Shown: piece after piece, positions 36,942 to 45,470 of the stretch
Position numbering within the stretch: position 1 is the first letter of the stretch
Layout: each line of letters starts with the position of its first letter
NCBI RefSeq assembly: GCF_014642075.1
Contig: NZ_BMIK01000004.1
Span: forward strand, 186,001 to 250,000
DNA from: Parapedobacter defluvii
GTDB lineage: Bacteria; Bacteroidota; Bacteroidia; Sphingobacteriales; Sphingobacteriaceae
Direction of reading: 5' to 3'
Length of the DNA stretch: 64,000 nucleotides
Made by a program: the position numbers and the translations under genes
The notes under the pieces: generated by a model
What the model saw: only the letters and a program-made list of their open reading frames with translations
The model's database searches: none
What the model was told of the DNA's origin: nothing

Positions 36942-38135
36942 TTATTTCATGATGACCACCCTCCTTTCTTTGATTTCAAATCGAATTGGTGCGATTTTTT
37001 CCAGGTTATCGAATAACTGGGCTATATTCTTTGACCGATGGAAGGTACCCGTGAACTTGTCATCAAATTGCCCCCTGTATTCCACATTTTCGATATCGTA
37101 CCAACGTGAAATTTTTTCGATGATATCATTGATGGATTCACTGTCAAACCGGAAATATCCGTTTTTCCAAGCCATCGCAGATCGCACATCGGCGTCTGAC
37201 TGAAGGATTGTTCCGGTCGATCTGTCGACGGTCGCTTGCTGACCTGCTTTTAGTGTAACGGCTTTCCCATTTTTGGATACGTTTACCGCTCCTTCCACGA
37301 GCGTTGTTGTCGTCCATCGTTCGTCGGCATAGGCAGACACGTTGAAATGGGTACCCAATACTTTTATAACGCTACCGTTTGCATTTACGGAGAAAGGTTT
37401 GGATGTGTCGTGGGCTACTTCAAAATACGCTTCCCCTGTGAGGAATACATTCCGTTCTTTTTCGCTGAAAACCAGCGGATACCGAATCGAAGACGCAGTA
37501 TTGAGCCAAACTTTGGTGCCGTCGGGAAGCAAAATCTGATACATGCTGCCTTTGGGCGTACTGAAAGTATTGTACTTAAGTGGGCCATTGAGGCTGGCCT
37601 CTGTCGTTTCATAAAAGATACTTCCGTCTTCTACTTTTCTGATTTCAACACCAGCTTCGTAAGCTAAAACACCATCCAATGAGTCGCTAAGAACAATCGT
37701 ACGCCCATCTGCCAGGGTAAGTATCGCTTGATTATGATCGGGCAATACAATGCTGTCTCTGCTGGCGGCTGTCGTCAGGATATTACCGGCGTCTGGCTGT
37801 TTTATATGGTATAGGAAGAAGCCTATTGAAGTGACAACGGCCCAAAGCGCCACCATTTTCACCCAGGAAATACGGTTTTGTTTAGGGCTAGACAGCGGTT
37901 GAGAGGTGGCTTGCCGCTCGTGGATCTCGGAAATAAGCTGGTCATACACCCGTTTTTTCCTGCCGGGATCGAACTCCGCATGGTGTTCGTCTGCCTTCAA
38001 TACTTGGTCAATAGCTGCTGAAGTTGCGGAGGGATCCCCCTCATCCAAATACCTCAACAGCTCTTCACAGTCTTCCTGCGAAATGCGATTGTCAAAATAT
38101 TGAGCCAGCAAATGCCGTAAGCGGTTTTCGTCCAT
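36942..38135 (-). CDS. FecR-family anti-sigma factor
   Basis: A 397-residue single-pass inner-membrane protein. A cytoplasmic anti-sigma N-terminus (1-88) is followed by one transmembrane helix (about 91-109), a FecR domain (about 175-270, with YNTFSTPKGSMYQILLPDGT and AYFEVAHDTSKPFSV) and a C-terminal DUF4974 domain (about 320-397, FDSESINDIIEKISRWY). It holds the neighbouring ECF sigma factor inactive until the STN domain of the loaded SusC contacts its periplasmic part. It sits between the sigma gene (105-bp gap) and the susC gene (122-bp gap). I see nothing missing. Confidence 0.94.
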   Translation of the reverse strand: MDENRLRHLLAQYFDNRISQEDCEELLRYLDEGDPSATSAAIDQVLKADEHHAEFDPGRKKRVYDQLISEIHERQATSQPLSSPKQNRISWVKMVALWAVVTSIGFFLYHIKQPDAGNILTTAASRDSIVLPDHNQAILTLADGRTIVLSDSLDGVLAYEAGVEIRKVEDGSIFYETTEASLNGPLKYNTFSTPKGSMYQILLPDGTKVWLNTASSIRYPLVFSEKERNVFLTGEAYFEVAHDTSKPFSVNANGSVIKVLGTHFNVSAYADERWTTTTLVEGAVNVSKNGKAVTLKAGQQATVDRSTGTILQSDADVRSAMAWKNGYFRFDSESINDIIEKISRWYDIENVEYRGQFDDKFTGTFHRSKNIAQLFDNLEKIAPIRFEIKERRVVIMK

Positions 38136-38155
38136 ACTACTACGGTATATAATTG

Positions 38156-38173
38156 GCCCTTCTTAGTAAGGGC
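38156..38173 (-). other. small hairpin between sigma and anti-sigma genes
   Basis: GCCCTT (38156-38161) and AAGGGC (38168-38173) form a perfect 6-bp stem with a six-base loop, about 70 bases past the sigma-factor stop. It is weaker than the other hairpins in this window and has no T-tract. Confidence 0.25.
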
Positions 38174-38240
38174 TTACATAAACAGAACACCAACGGGAGA
38201 AAGTAGGACTAGTTTGATGAAAATTTTTTTTAACGGGGTG

Positions 38241-38828
38241 TCAGCCTATCATCAGGCTAAAGAACACCAAGGCCTGCAGATAGGTATAGCCCGATTGGTA
38301 TAGGGAATTTTTCAATGTCTTTAAAGCTTGTACCATATGGTTTTTTACGGTGTTGGGCGATAAGCCCAATTTCTCTGCAATTTCGTGGTGGGTAAGACCT
38401 TCCTCCCTGCTAAGTTTGAATATCAGTTGCTGTTGCTTGGGGAGACAGGCGATAAGGCGTTCGGTCTGTTGCGCTAACTCAACGGCCATAAACTGCTCTT
38501 CAGGTGGATTGCCCGCTGCCTCCATACCACTCATCAATTGTTCAAATAACACTGGTGACTTACGGATTTCACGCAGTTTGTTCAGGCACAGCCGTTTCGA
38601 AATTACATAGAGATACACCCACATATCGCCTTGTTCATTCAGCCCTTCCCGGTTGAGCCATAATTTCAGAAATACATCCTGTACGATTTCCTCGCTCCAG
38701 GAAGCGTCTTTTAGGAAACGGTAGGCCAATTGATAGACCTTTCCGCTATGAAGGTCATAAATTATGCGGAAGGCTACTTCATCGCCAGCCATCAAACGCC
38801 GGATAATCGAAGAGTCAATGGAAGACAT
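38241..38828 (-). CDS. ECF RNA polymerase sigma factor, FecI-like
   Basis: A 195-residue sigma-70 family protein. Region 2 spans roughly 15-85 (YDLHSGKVYQLAYRFLKD, EEIVQDVFLKLWLNRE) and region 4 roughly 120-180 (LPKQQQLIFKLSREEGLTHHEIAEKLGLSPNTVKNHMVQAL). The hydrophobic tail LQALVFFSLMIG is common in the Bacteroidota ECF sigma factors that pair with FecR and SusC. It should drive the downstream susC-susD-glycosidase genes once released from its anti-sigma partner. A TAGGTTTG -7 box lies 30 bases upstream. Confidence 0.94.
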   Translation of the reverse strand: MSSIDSSIIRRLMAGDEVAFRIIYDLHSGKVYQLAYRFLKDASWSEEIVQDVFLKLWLNREGLNEQGDMWVYLYVISKRLCLNKLREIRKSPVLFEQLMSGMEAAGNPPEEQFMAVELAQQTERLIACLPKQQQLIFKLSREEGLTHHEIAEKLGLSPNTVKNHMVQALKTLKNSLYQSGYTYLQALVFFSLMIG

Positions 38829-38857
38829 GGCATAAGTTTATAACTGCTAATCAATTA

Positions 38858-38865
38858 CAAACCTA
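38858..38865 (-). promoter_or_regulatory. candidate -7 box for the ECF sigma gene
   Basis: The minus strand reads TAGGTTTG, an exact TAnnTTTG match, 30 bases before the ATG. The nearest TTTTG upstream is only 14 bases away, shorter than the usual spacing, so the -33 part is unclear. Confidence 0.4.
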
Positions 38866-38921
38866 CTACAAATTGTAACCAAAAGAAAGAAACTTGTTAA
38901 TAAGTTACCGGAATGACTTCA

Positions 38922-41729
38922 TTACGATGCAGCAATATACGTTTTCAGGAACTGTGCGGTATGGGTGTCAGCATGTTTCACCATATCCTCCGGGGTACCT
39001 TCGAACACCAAATGACCACCCCGCTGACCTCCTTCAGGGCCGATGTCGATAATCCAGTCGGCACTTTTGATCATGTCCATGTTATGCTCGATGACAAGAA
39101 TGCTGTTGCCTTGGGCAATCAGCGCGTCAAACGATTTCAATAACTTCTTGATGTCGTGGAAATGCAGTCCGGTGGTGGGTTCGTCAAAGATAAACAGCGT
39201 GTTCTTACTATTATTTCCTTTGATGAGAAAGGAGGCCAGTTTAATGCGTTGGGCTTCTCCGCCCGAAAGCGTACTGGAAGATTGACCTAGTTTCACGTAT
39301 CCCAGGCCCACATCGGCCAAGGGTTGTAGTTTGGCAAGGATTTTCGGCTGGTCCGCAAAAAACTCCAATGCTTCGTCTACACTGAGATCAAGGATGTCCG
39401 ACACGTTTTTATCCTTCCAGGTGATGTCAAGTACATGCTGTTTAAAGCGTTTACCACCGCAGGCCTCACAGGGGAGCACGATGTCTGCCATGAATTGCAT
39501 CTCGATTTTAACCTCCCCTTCTCCCTGGCAGACATCACAGCGTCCGCCTTCCACATTGAAGGAAAATGCAGCCGGTTTTAAGCCGGCGGCCTTCGCCGCC
39601 GATTGGGAACTGTATAGTGCCCGAATTTCGTCCCAAGCCTTCACATAGGTCACGGGGTTGGAGCGCGACGAGCGGCCAATGGGATTCTGGTCTACTAGCT
39701 CGACCTGTTCGATCCGTTGGATATCGCCATCGATGCCATCATACTGGCCGGTTTGTTCGCCGGAATAGTTGCCGATTGCCTTTTGAAGCGCCGGGTATAG
39801 AATGCGTTTTATCAGCGATGTCTTCCCTGAACCTGACACGCCGGTTACCACGGTGAAGACATTGAGCGGAAAGCGGACATCCATCCCTTTCAGGTTGTTT
39901 TCGCGGGCACCTTTGACGCGGATGGCATCATGCCATTTTCGCCGGTTCGCGGGAACGGGAATGTGCTCTTTACCGCTGAGGTATTTACCGGTGAGGCTGT
40001 CTTCCTCCTTGAGAATCTGGTCATACGTGCCATCGAATACCAGCCTTCCGCCGTTTATTCCGGCTTCCGGGCCGATGTCGATCAGGTAATCGGCTGCTTG
40101 CATCATCTCCTGCTCATGTTCCACGACCAATACCGTATTGCCCACATTCCGCAGGGATTTCAAGACACTGATAAGGCGTTGTGTATCGCGGGGGTGGAGG
40201 CCAATGCTGGGTTCGTCCAATACGTAGATCGAGCCTACCAGCGAACTGCCGAGTGAAGTGGCTAAATTAATCCGCTGGGATTCACCGCCCGACAGTGTGT
40301 TCGACAGCCGGTTGAGTGTAAGATAACTTAAGCCCACATCGGTAAGAAACTGCAGGCGGTTGCAGATTTCGGTGAGCAGGCGCTGCGCTATTTTAGCTTC
40401 GTTTTCAGACAGCTCCAGGTTTTGGAAAAACGCGAGTGCGGTATCCAGCGGCATCAGCACGATGTCCGAGATGGATTTTCCGTTGATTTTTACGTAGGAG
40501 GCATCCTGACGGAGGCGTGTACCTTTGCATTCCGGGCAATCGGTTTTGCCGCGGTAGCGGGAGAGCATGACCCGGTATTGGATTTTATAAGTCTGCTCTT
40601 CGAGTTCCTTAAAAAAGCGGTTCAATCCGTCGAAGTAGCGGTTACCTGTCCACAGCAACTCCTTTTGTCCGTCCGTCAAATCGGCATAGGCGCGGTGTAT
40701 GGGGAAATCAAATTTTGTGGAGTTGCGGATCAGGCGCTGCAACCATTCCCCCATTTTTTCGCCGCGCCAAGGGGCAATTGCCCCATCGTATATGGAGCGG
40801 CTTTTGTCGGGGACTACCAAATCCGGGTCGATACCGATGATACGGCCATACCCTTCACAGCGTTTGCAGGCACCATAGGGGTTGTTGAAGCTGAAAAAAT
40901 TGGGAGTGGGTTCTTCAAAGGTGATGCCATCGAGCTCAAACCGATCCGAAAACGTGTGGATGGTGCCATTCGCTTCTACATAGCAGTCACCCTTTCCTTC
41001 AAAGAAGGCCGTTTGCACGGAATCAGCGATGCGGTTTGTCGTGTCTTCTTCACCGTCTACCGCGATCCGGTCGATCACAATCAATAGGTCCCCGGCCGTT
41101 GGGGTCCGGTTTTCCACAGCGGCGTCTTCCAACAGCGATTCAATTTTATGGGTGACTCCGTTGTAGACTACTCGCACAAATCCTTTTTGGAGAAGGACAG
41201 CCAGTTCTTCTTTCAGCTTGCGGTTATTTGTCGGGTGTAACGGCGCACTTATGGTCGTTACGGTACCTTGGGGAAGTGAGGTGACAAAGGAAGTGACCGA
41301 AGTAACCGTGTCTTTCTTTACCTCTTCTCCCGATACGGGGGAATACGTTTTACCGATCCGGGCGTAGAGCAGCTTTAGGTAGTCGTAGATTTCAGTGGAT
41401 GTCCCTACGGTGGAACGGGGATTGCTGGTGATGACTCGCTGTTCAATGGCAATAGCCGGGGCGATGCCTTTGATGTAATCGACCTCGGGCTTGCTCATCC
41501 GCCCCATGAATTGCCGGGCGTATGACGAGAGGCTTTCCACATAACGGCGTTGCCCTTCGGCATAGAGTGTATCAAAGGCCAACGATGATTTGCCCGAGCC
41601 CGACATGCCCGTTATAACGACGAGTTTATTTTTTGGGATGGCCACGTCTACATTCTTGAGGTTGTGTACGCGGGCGCCTTTGATAAGAATATGGGTTTTG
41701 GGATCGAGTGTTGCTACTTCTTTATTCAT
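38922..41729 (-). CDS. uvrA: excinuclease ABC subunit A
   Basis: A protein of about 935 residues and the damage-recognition ATPase of nucleotide excision repair. It has two ABC modules: Walker [11 protein letters not shown] and [10 protein letters not shown], and signature motifs [13 protein letters not shown] and [13 protein letters not shown]. Two zinc-finger regions (CKRCEGYG with CPECKGTR, and CDVCQGEGE with CEACGGKR) and [14 protein letters not shown] complete the picture. The frame opens at 41774, but I chose the ATG at 41729, which gives the usual short N-terminus. A -7 box (41774-41781) overlaps the upstream candidate, so that start would not be transcribed. The gene stands alone and is divergent from the lactate dehydrogenase gene. 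Confidence 0.96.
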   Translation of the reverse strand: MNKEVATLDPKTHILIKGARVHNLKNVDVAIPKNKLVVITGMSGSGKSSLAFDTLYAEGQRRYVESLSSYARQFMGRMSKPEVDYIKGIAPAIAIEQRVITSNPRSTVGTSTEIYDYLKLLYARIGKTYSPVSGEEVKKDTVTSVTSFVTSLPQGTVTTISAPLHPTNNRKLKEELAVLLQKGFVRVVYNGVTHKIESLLEDAAVENRTPTAGDLLIVIDRIAVDGEEDTTNRIADSVQTAFFEGKGDCYVEANGTIHTFSDRFELDGITFEEPTPNFFSFNNPYGACKRCEGYGRIIGIDPDLVVPDKSRSIYDGAIAPWRGEKMGEWLQRLIRNSTKFDFPIHRAYADLTDGQKELLWTGNRYFDGLNRFFKELEEQTYKIQYRVMLSRYRGKTDCPECKGTRLRQDASYVKINGKSISDIVLMPLDTALAFFQNLELSENEAKIAQRLLTEICNRLQFLTDVGLSYLTLNRLSNTLSGGESQRINLATSLGSSLVGSIYVLDEPSIGLHPRDTQRLISVLKSLRNVGNTVLVVEHEQEMMQAADYLIDIGPEAGINGGRLVFDGTYDQILKEEDSLTGKYLSGKEHIPVPANRRKWHDAIRVKGARENNLKGMDVRFPLNVFTVVTGVSGSGKTSLIKRILYPALQKAIGNYSGEQTGQYDGIDGDIQRIEQVELVDQNPIGRSSRSNPVTYVKAWDEIRALYSSQSAAKAAGLKPAAFSFNVEGGRCDVCQGEGEVKIEMQFMADIVLPCEACGGKRFKQHVLDITWKDKNVSDILDLSVDEALEFFADQPKILAKLQPLADVGLGYVKLGQSSSTLSGGEAQRIKLASFLIKGNNSKNTLFIFDEPTTGLHFHDIKKLLKSFDALIAQGNSILVIEHNMDMIKSADWIIDIGPEGGQRGGHLVFEGTPEDMVKHADTHTAQFLKTYIAAS

Positions 41730-41745
41730 ATGTGGAACCAAGCGG

Positions 41746-41785
41746 TCCGTACAGGATCTCGTACGGAGAGACACAAAAGTACGGA
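41746..41785. promoter_or_regulatory. repeated GTACGGA half-sites at the uvrA promoter
   Basis: TCCGTAC (41746-41752) and GTACGGA (41761-41767) form a perfect 7-bp inverted repeat with an eight-base centre. A third copy, GTACGGA, lies at 41779-41785, 18 bases further on, overlapping the candidate -7 box. The arrangement brackets the predicted uvrA transcription start, as an operator would. Confidence 0.35.
41774..41781 (-). promoter_or_regulatory. candidate -7 box for uvrA
   Basis: The minus strand reads TACTTTTG, an exact TAnnTTTG match. Transcription would start near 41767, leaving a leader of about 38 nt before the chosen uvrA ATG. No -33 TTG is seen at the right spacing. Confidence 0.4.
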
Positions 41786-41833
41786 TAATTTTTTTAGTAG
41801 TTAGGAAGAAAAATAAGATGTTATCTTTAAACC

Positions 41834-42832
41834 ATGAAAGTAACCTTTTTCTCTACAAAACCCTACGACAGGGAGTTTTTTAGGCGGCTCAACGAAGTCT
41901 ACAGTTTCGACTTTGTGTTTTACGAAACCCACTTGGGGCCCCATATCGTCAACGCGGTTGAAGAATCGGACGCCATTTGCGCATTTGTAAATGACAAGCT
42001 TACCGCGGAGGTGCTTGGCGTTTTGGCCAATCGCGGTGTAAAGTACATCGCCATGCGATGTGCAGGCTTTAACAATGTCGATCTGGATGCAGCCAGGAAA
42101 TATGGCCTGCGCATTTGCCGTGTGCCGGCCTATTCACCGGAGGCGGTGGCAGAACATGCGTTGGCCATGATCCTTACCCTCAACCGCAAGACTCATAAAG
42201 CGTATAACCGTGTGCGGGAGCAGAATTTTTCGCTCAACGGGCTTATGGGTTTTAATCTCCACGGAAAGACAATCGGCATTGTTGGCACGGGCAACATCGG
42301 GCGGGCATTTGCCCGGATTATGGGAGGTTTTGGTTGCGAACGGCTTGCCTATGACCTCTACGAAGACGAAGCCCTTAGCACCGCAGGTGTACAGTACGTG
42401 CCGCTGGCTGAACTTTTTAGCCGTGCGGACATTATTTCGCTCCACTGTCCGCTGACCGAGGATACCAAACACCTGATCAACGCAGCATCCTTAAAGTTGC
42501 TGAAGCCGGGCGTTATGCTTATCAACACAAGCCGGGGGCAACTCATTGATACGGCTGCGGTGTTGGAAGGACTGCGTTCCAAACACGTTGGCTACCTGGG
42601 TATCGATGTATATGAGCAAGAGGAAAAGCTGTTTTTCCGGGACCTTTCACAGACTATTTTGAATGACGATGCCATCCAGTTGCTCATGAGTTTTCCCAAT
42701 GTGCTGGTGACCGGCCATCAGGCCTTTTTCACCGCCGAAGCTATGGAAGAGATTGCGTCTACGACGTTGATGAACCTGTCACGTCTGTCACAAGGGCTTG
42801 AACCCGAAAATCCAGCGGCTTTATTAGTTTGA
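41834..42832 (+). CDS. ldhA: D-lactate dehydrogenase-like 2-hydroxyacid dehydrogenase
   Basis: A 332-residue NAD-dependent D-2-hydroxyacid dehydrogenase, about the length of fermentative D-lactate dehydrogenase. The Rossmann motif is [13 protein letters not shown] (148-160). Catalytic residues are Arg234 ([10 protein letters not shown]), Glu261 or Glu263 (DVYEQEE) and His295 (VTGHQAFFT). The final helix [12 protein letters not shown] is also typical. It interconverts pyruvate and D-lactate in the cytosol. The gene is monocistronic, with a near-consensus -7 box TATCTTTA immediately upstream of the ATG. Confidence 0.9.
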   Translation: MKVTFFSTKPYDREFFRRLNEVYSFDFVFYETHLGPHIVNAVEESDAICAFVNDKLTAEVLGVLANRGVKYIAMRCAGFNNVDLDAARKYGLRICRVPAYSPEAVAEHALAMILTLNRKTHKAYNRVREQNFSLNGLMGFNLHGKTIGIVGTGNIGRAFARIMGGFGCERLAYDLYEDEALSTAGVQYVPLAELFSRADIISLHCPLTEDTKHLINAASLKLLKPGVMLINTSRGQLIDTAAVLEGLRSKHVGYLGIDVYEQEEKLFFRDLSQTILNDDAIQLLMSFPNVLVTGHQAFFTAEAMEEIASTTLMNLSRLSQGLEPENPAALLV

Positions 42833-42899
42833 GGACGGGGGCGCAGGTATTTCATTTTTTTAACTTAGCTTTAGTTGCGATTTAAGAAAGAAAATTAAG

Positions 42900-45056
42900 A
42901 TGTCTAAACTACACCGACGCGATTTTATCAAGTTGTCAGCTACGGCCGGATTGGCGGCCTCCCTGTGGGAACCGCTTTTGCAAAAAGCGCTGGCGGTAGC
43001 AGCTTACAATGCCACACGGTCCATCAAAGATGTACAGCACATCGTGATCCTCATGCAGGAAAACCGGTCATTTGATCATTATTTCGGTGCGATGAAAGGA
43101 GTGCGCGGTTTTGGCGACCGTTTTCCGATACCGCTTGAAAGCGGCGAACGGGCATTTCATCAGTCAGATGGTGAAAAGATTGTGCCTCCCTACCGGGCAG
43201 ATCGGAAAACATCAAATGCCGCTTTTATCAACGGCACACCGCATAATTTCCCCGATACGCAAGCCGCCTGGAACCAAGGAAAATATGGATTTTGGCCGCT
43301 GTTTAAGACCCCGTATTCCATGGCGTATTATACAAGGGAAGAAATCCCGTTTCAATACGCCATGGCCGAATATTTTACCATTTGCGATGCCTATTACTGT
43401 TCCATTGCCACAGGTACGGATCCCAACCGCATCGTGTTCTGGTCAGGATCCGGTTGGGACCCCGAAAAACAGGCAGCGGGCGTAAACTGCACCGATGCGG
43501 ATTCCGAACCCGTCAACCTGCGCTGCTGGATCAAGGGCGAAATGCCGGAACCAGGATATACCTATCAGGGAAGTGCATTTAAATGGCCTACCATTCCGGA
43601 TGTGTTGCAACAGGCGGGTATCAGCTGGCGCATTTATCAGGATCCGAATGATAACTGGACGGGGGCTATGCACGGCTGCCTGGCCTTTGAAAGCTTCCGG
43701 AATGCGAAACCCGGTGATCCGATTTATGAAAATGGGATGCGACACTGGTCATTGGAAGACCTTGCCAACGATGTAAAAAACAATACGCTGCCGCAGGTAA
43801 GTTGGATACTGCCCTCGCAAAGCAACTCCGAACATCCGGGCGCTCCTTCCAGCCCCTATCGTGCATCCAATTTTACTCACGAGGTATTGTCGGCCATTAC
43901 GTCCAATCCAGAAGTATGGAGCAAGACGGTGTTCTTCCTGACTTTTGATGAAAACGATGGGTTGTTCGACCATCTGCCTGCTCCTGCAGTGCCCTCATAC
44001 AACTTGGATGGCACGCTCGCCGGAAAATCGACAATTGACGTTAACGGTATGTATTTCCATGACGACAAGGACAACCTTGAAGATACCGATACACCACGGG
44101 TTTATATCGACAAAAGGGATACGATTTCGGGAAACCTGCGTCCCTGGGGAATGGGCCCCCGCGTGCCGATGTATATCCTGTCTCCTTGGAGCAAAGGCGG
44201 ATGGGTGGACTCAGCCGTGGCTGATCACACCTCGGTGGGGCAGTTTATCGAGAAGAGATTCGGGGTGACTATTCCGGCTATCTCTCCATGGCATCGTGCT
44301 GTTAGCAGTGATCTGACATCGGCATTCGACTTTGTAACACCCAACGATCCGAAGCTACCGGTCATGCCCGATACAGCAGGGTTTGAAAAAATAGATGCGG
44401 CGTCAAAGGAACTTCCCAAAGCCACGGCCCCCGCGCAGCCAGCGCAGTTGTACCAAGAGCGGGGAACCCGCCTCTCAAGAGCGCTGCCCTATCGGCTGCA
44501 TTGTACATTGAAGTACCTGAAGGATAAAAACCTGGTGCAGCTTGTTTTTAAGAACAAGGGAAACAAAGGGGCTGTATACCACGTGTATGACATGCATCGG
44601 CTGGATCGGATTCCGCGGCGGTACACGGTGGAGGCAACCAAATCGCTGGCAGACGAATGGGAGGTGAGCGAAACGAATGGGGCTTATCACCTCGAAGTAT
44701 ACGGCCCAAACGGCTACTTCCACAAATTTGAGGGAAATATAGGTAATGCGGAACCGGAGATCGAGCTGGAATATGATCACCAAAAGGGAGATATTTCCAT
44801 TCATTTGCAGAATGGTTCACGGACACCCTTACATATAGAAATTGAAGCGAATGCATACGAATATGAAAAATTCGATCCGATTTCCCTCGCAGCCGGGAAG
44901 CGTCTGAAAAAATATATCCGTCTGGATAAAAGCAGCAACTGGTATGATTTTACCGTTAAAACCACCAACGGATTTTCACATCGTTTTGCCGGCAGGGTAG
45001 AAACCGGAAAGGCAGGTATCAGCGACCCGGCAATGTGCACTATCGCCGGATCCTGA
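42900..45056 (+). CDS. Tat-exported phosphocholine-specific phospholipase C
   Basis: A 718-residue protein starting with a twin-arginine signal (HRRDFIKLSA, residues 6-14), so it is exported folded. The phosphoesterase core starts at HIVILMQENRSFDHYFG (47-63), with metal and catalytic residues around Glu54 and Asn55. FLTFDENDGLFDHLPAP and VADHTSVGQFIEKRFG mark the rest of the active site. The last third holds two repeated beta-sandwich DUF756 domains (from about 530). Family members cleave phosphatidylcholine or sphingomyelin and help scavenge phosphate or choline. It stands alone; its 3' end overlaps a small convergent ORF by 17 bases. Confidence 0.93.
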   Translation: MSKLHRRDFIKLSATAGLAASLWEPLLQKALAVAAYNATRSIKDVQHIVILMQENRSFDHYFGAMKGVRGFGDRFPIPLESGERAFHQSDGEKIVPPYRADRKTSNAAFINGTPHNFPDTQAAWNQGKYGFWPLFKTPYSMAYYTREEIPFQYAMAEYFTICDAYYCSIATGTDPNRIVFWSGSGWDPEKQAAGVNCTDADSEPVNLRCWIKGEMPEPGYTYQGSAFKWPTIPDVLQQAGISWRIYQDPNDNWTGAMHGCLAFESFRNAKPGDPIYENGMRHWSLEDLANDVKNNTLPQVSWILPSQSNSEHPGAPSSPYRASNFTHEVLSAITSNPEVWSKTVFFLTFDENDGLFDHLPAPAVPSYNLDGTLAGKSTIDVNGMYFHDDKDNLEDTDTPRVYIDKRDTISGNLRPWGMGPRVPMYILSPWSKGGWVDSAVADHTSVGQFIEKRFGVTIPAISPWHRAVSSDLTSAFDFVTPNDPKLPVMPDTAGFEKIDAASKELPKATAPAQPAQLYQERGTRLSRALPYRLHCTLKYLKDKNLVQLVFKNKGNKGAVYHVYDMHRLDRIPRRYTVEATKSLADEWEVSETNGAYHLEVYGPNGYFHKFEGNIGNAEPEIELEYDHQKGDISIHLQNGSRTPLHIEIEANAYEYEKFDPISLAAGKRLKKYIRLDKSSNWYDFTVKTTNGFSHRFAGRVETGKAGISDPAMCTIAGS

Positions 45057-45234
45057 TGTATAGGATCAATACACAAAGTGCCACTGCAAGGAAGAAACAG
45101 GTGATTCCAAAGCTCCGGATGCGGTTACGCGCATGGGCTGATAAAAAAGGATATTTACGGTTTCTCGATACCAAGTAGGTGCCGAGGTACCCTCCGGCAA
45201 ATAACAATACAATCACTAAAAAGAGTAGTTTCAT
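45040..45234 (-). CDS. small two-helix membrane protein, unknown
   Basis: A 64-residue frame with two strongly hydrophobic segments (about 3-20 and 44-60) around a basic loop (SRNRKYPFLSAHARNRIR) and a basic end. It is convergent with the phospholipase gene, overlapping its last 17 bases. Much of it is in otherwise noncoding DNA, and the helix-basic loop-helix pattern is regular, which supports a real gene. I do not recognise a family. Confidence 0.5.
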   Translation of the reverse strand: MKLLFLVIVLLFAGGYLGTYLVSRNRKYPFLSAHARNRIRSFGITCFFLAVALCVLILYIRIRR

Positions 45235-45294
45235 ATTCCGGGTGAATGTAGCATTTGTTGAACAAACGAAAAACTAAAGTGACAGAAAAATTGG

Positions 45295-45302
45295 TATGTT
45301 TG
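45295..45302 (+). promoter_or_regulatory. candidate -7 box for the structured leader and sensor kinase
   Basis: TATGTTTG matches TAnnTTTG exactly. A transcript from about 45309 would run through the inverted repeats at 45316-45447 before the kinase frame. No -33 TTG is seen 19-21 bases upstream. Confidence 0.4.
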
Positions 45303-45308
45303 TAATCG

Positions 45309-45470
45309 TGCTTTTAGGTTGAAACCTGCATGAGCTCCCACTCAAAAAAGGCATGAATAAGTCGAGCTCATGCAAGCTTCATCGCCACTTAAAAACTTAG
45401 CGTAGCGATCTCATTGATGCCGCTAGGAAGACAAATAATCCATCAATAAACAAATTATTTTGATGCAAAA
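45309..45470 (+). ncRNA. candidate structured RNA or 5' leader
   Basis: A 160-base noncoding stretch dense in nested inverted repeats. These are AGGTTGAAACCT (45316-45327); 11-bp perfect arms TGCATGAGCTC (45327-45337) and GAGCTCATGCA (45364-45374) with a 26-base loop; ATCGC (45381-45385) with GCGAT (45405-45409); and ATTGATG (45413-45419) with CATCAAT (45441-45447). It lies directly downstream of a -7 box and upstream of the sensor kinase. I do not recognise a known riboswitch, 6S, tmRNA or SRP RNA. It could be a cis-regulatory leader or an independent small RNA. Confidence 0.38.

Noticed and set aside
40422-41087. Plus-strand 221-residue open frame inside uvrA
   Set aside because: It lies antisense to a fully conserved part of uvrA, shows no domain motif and has no promoter or start context; it mirrors uvrA codon bias.
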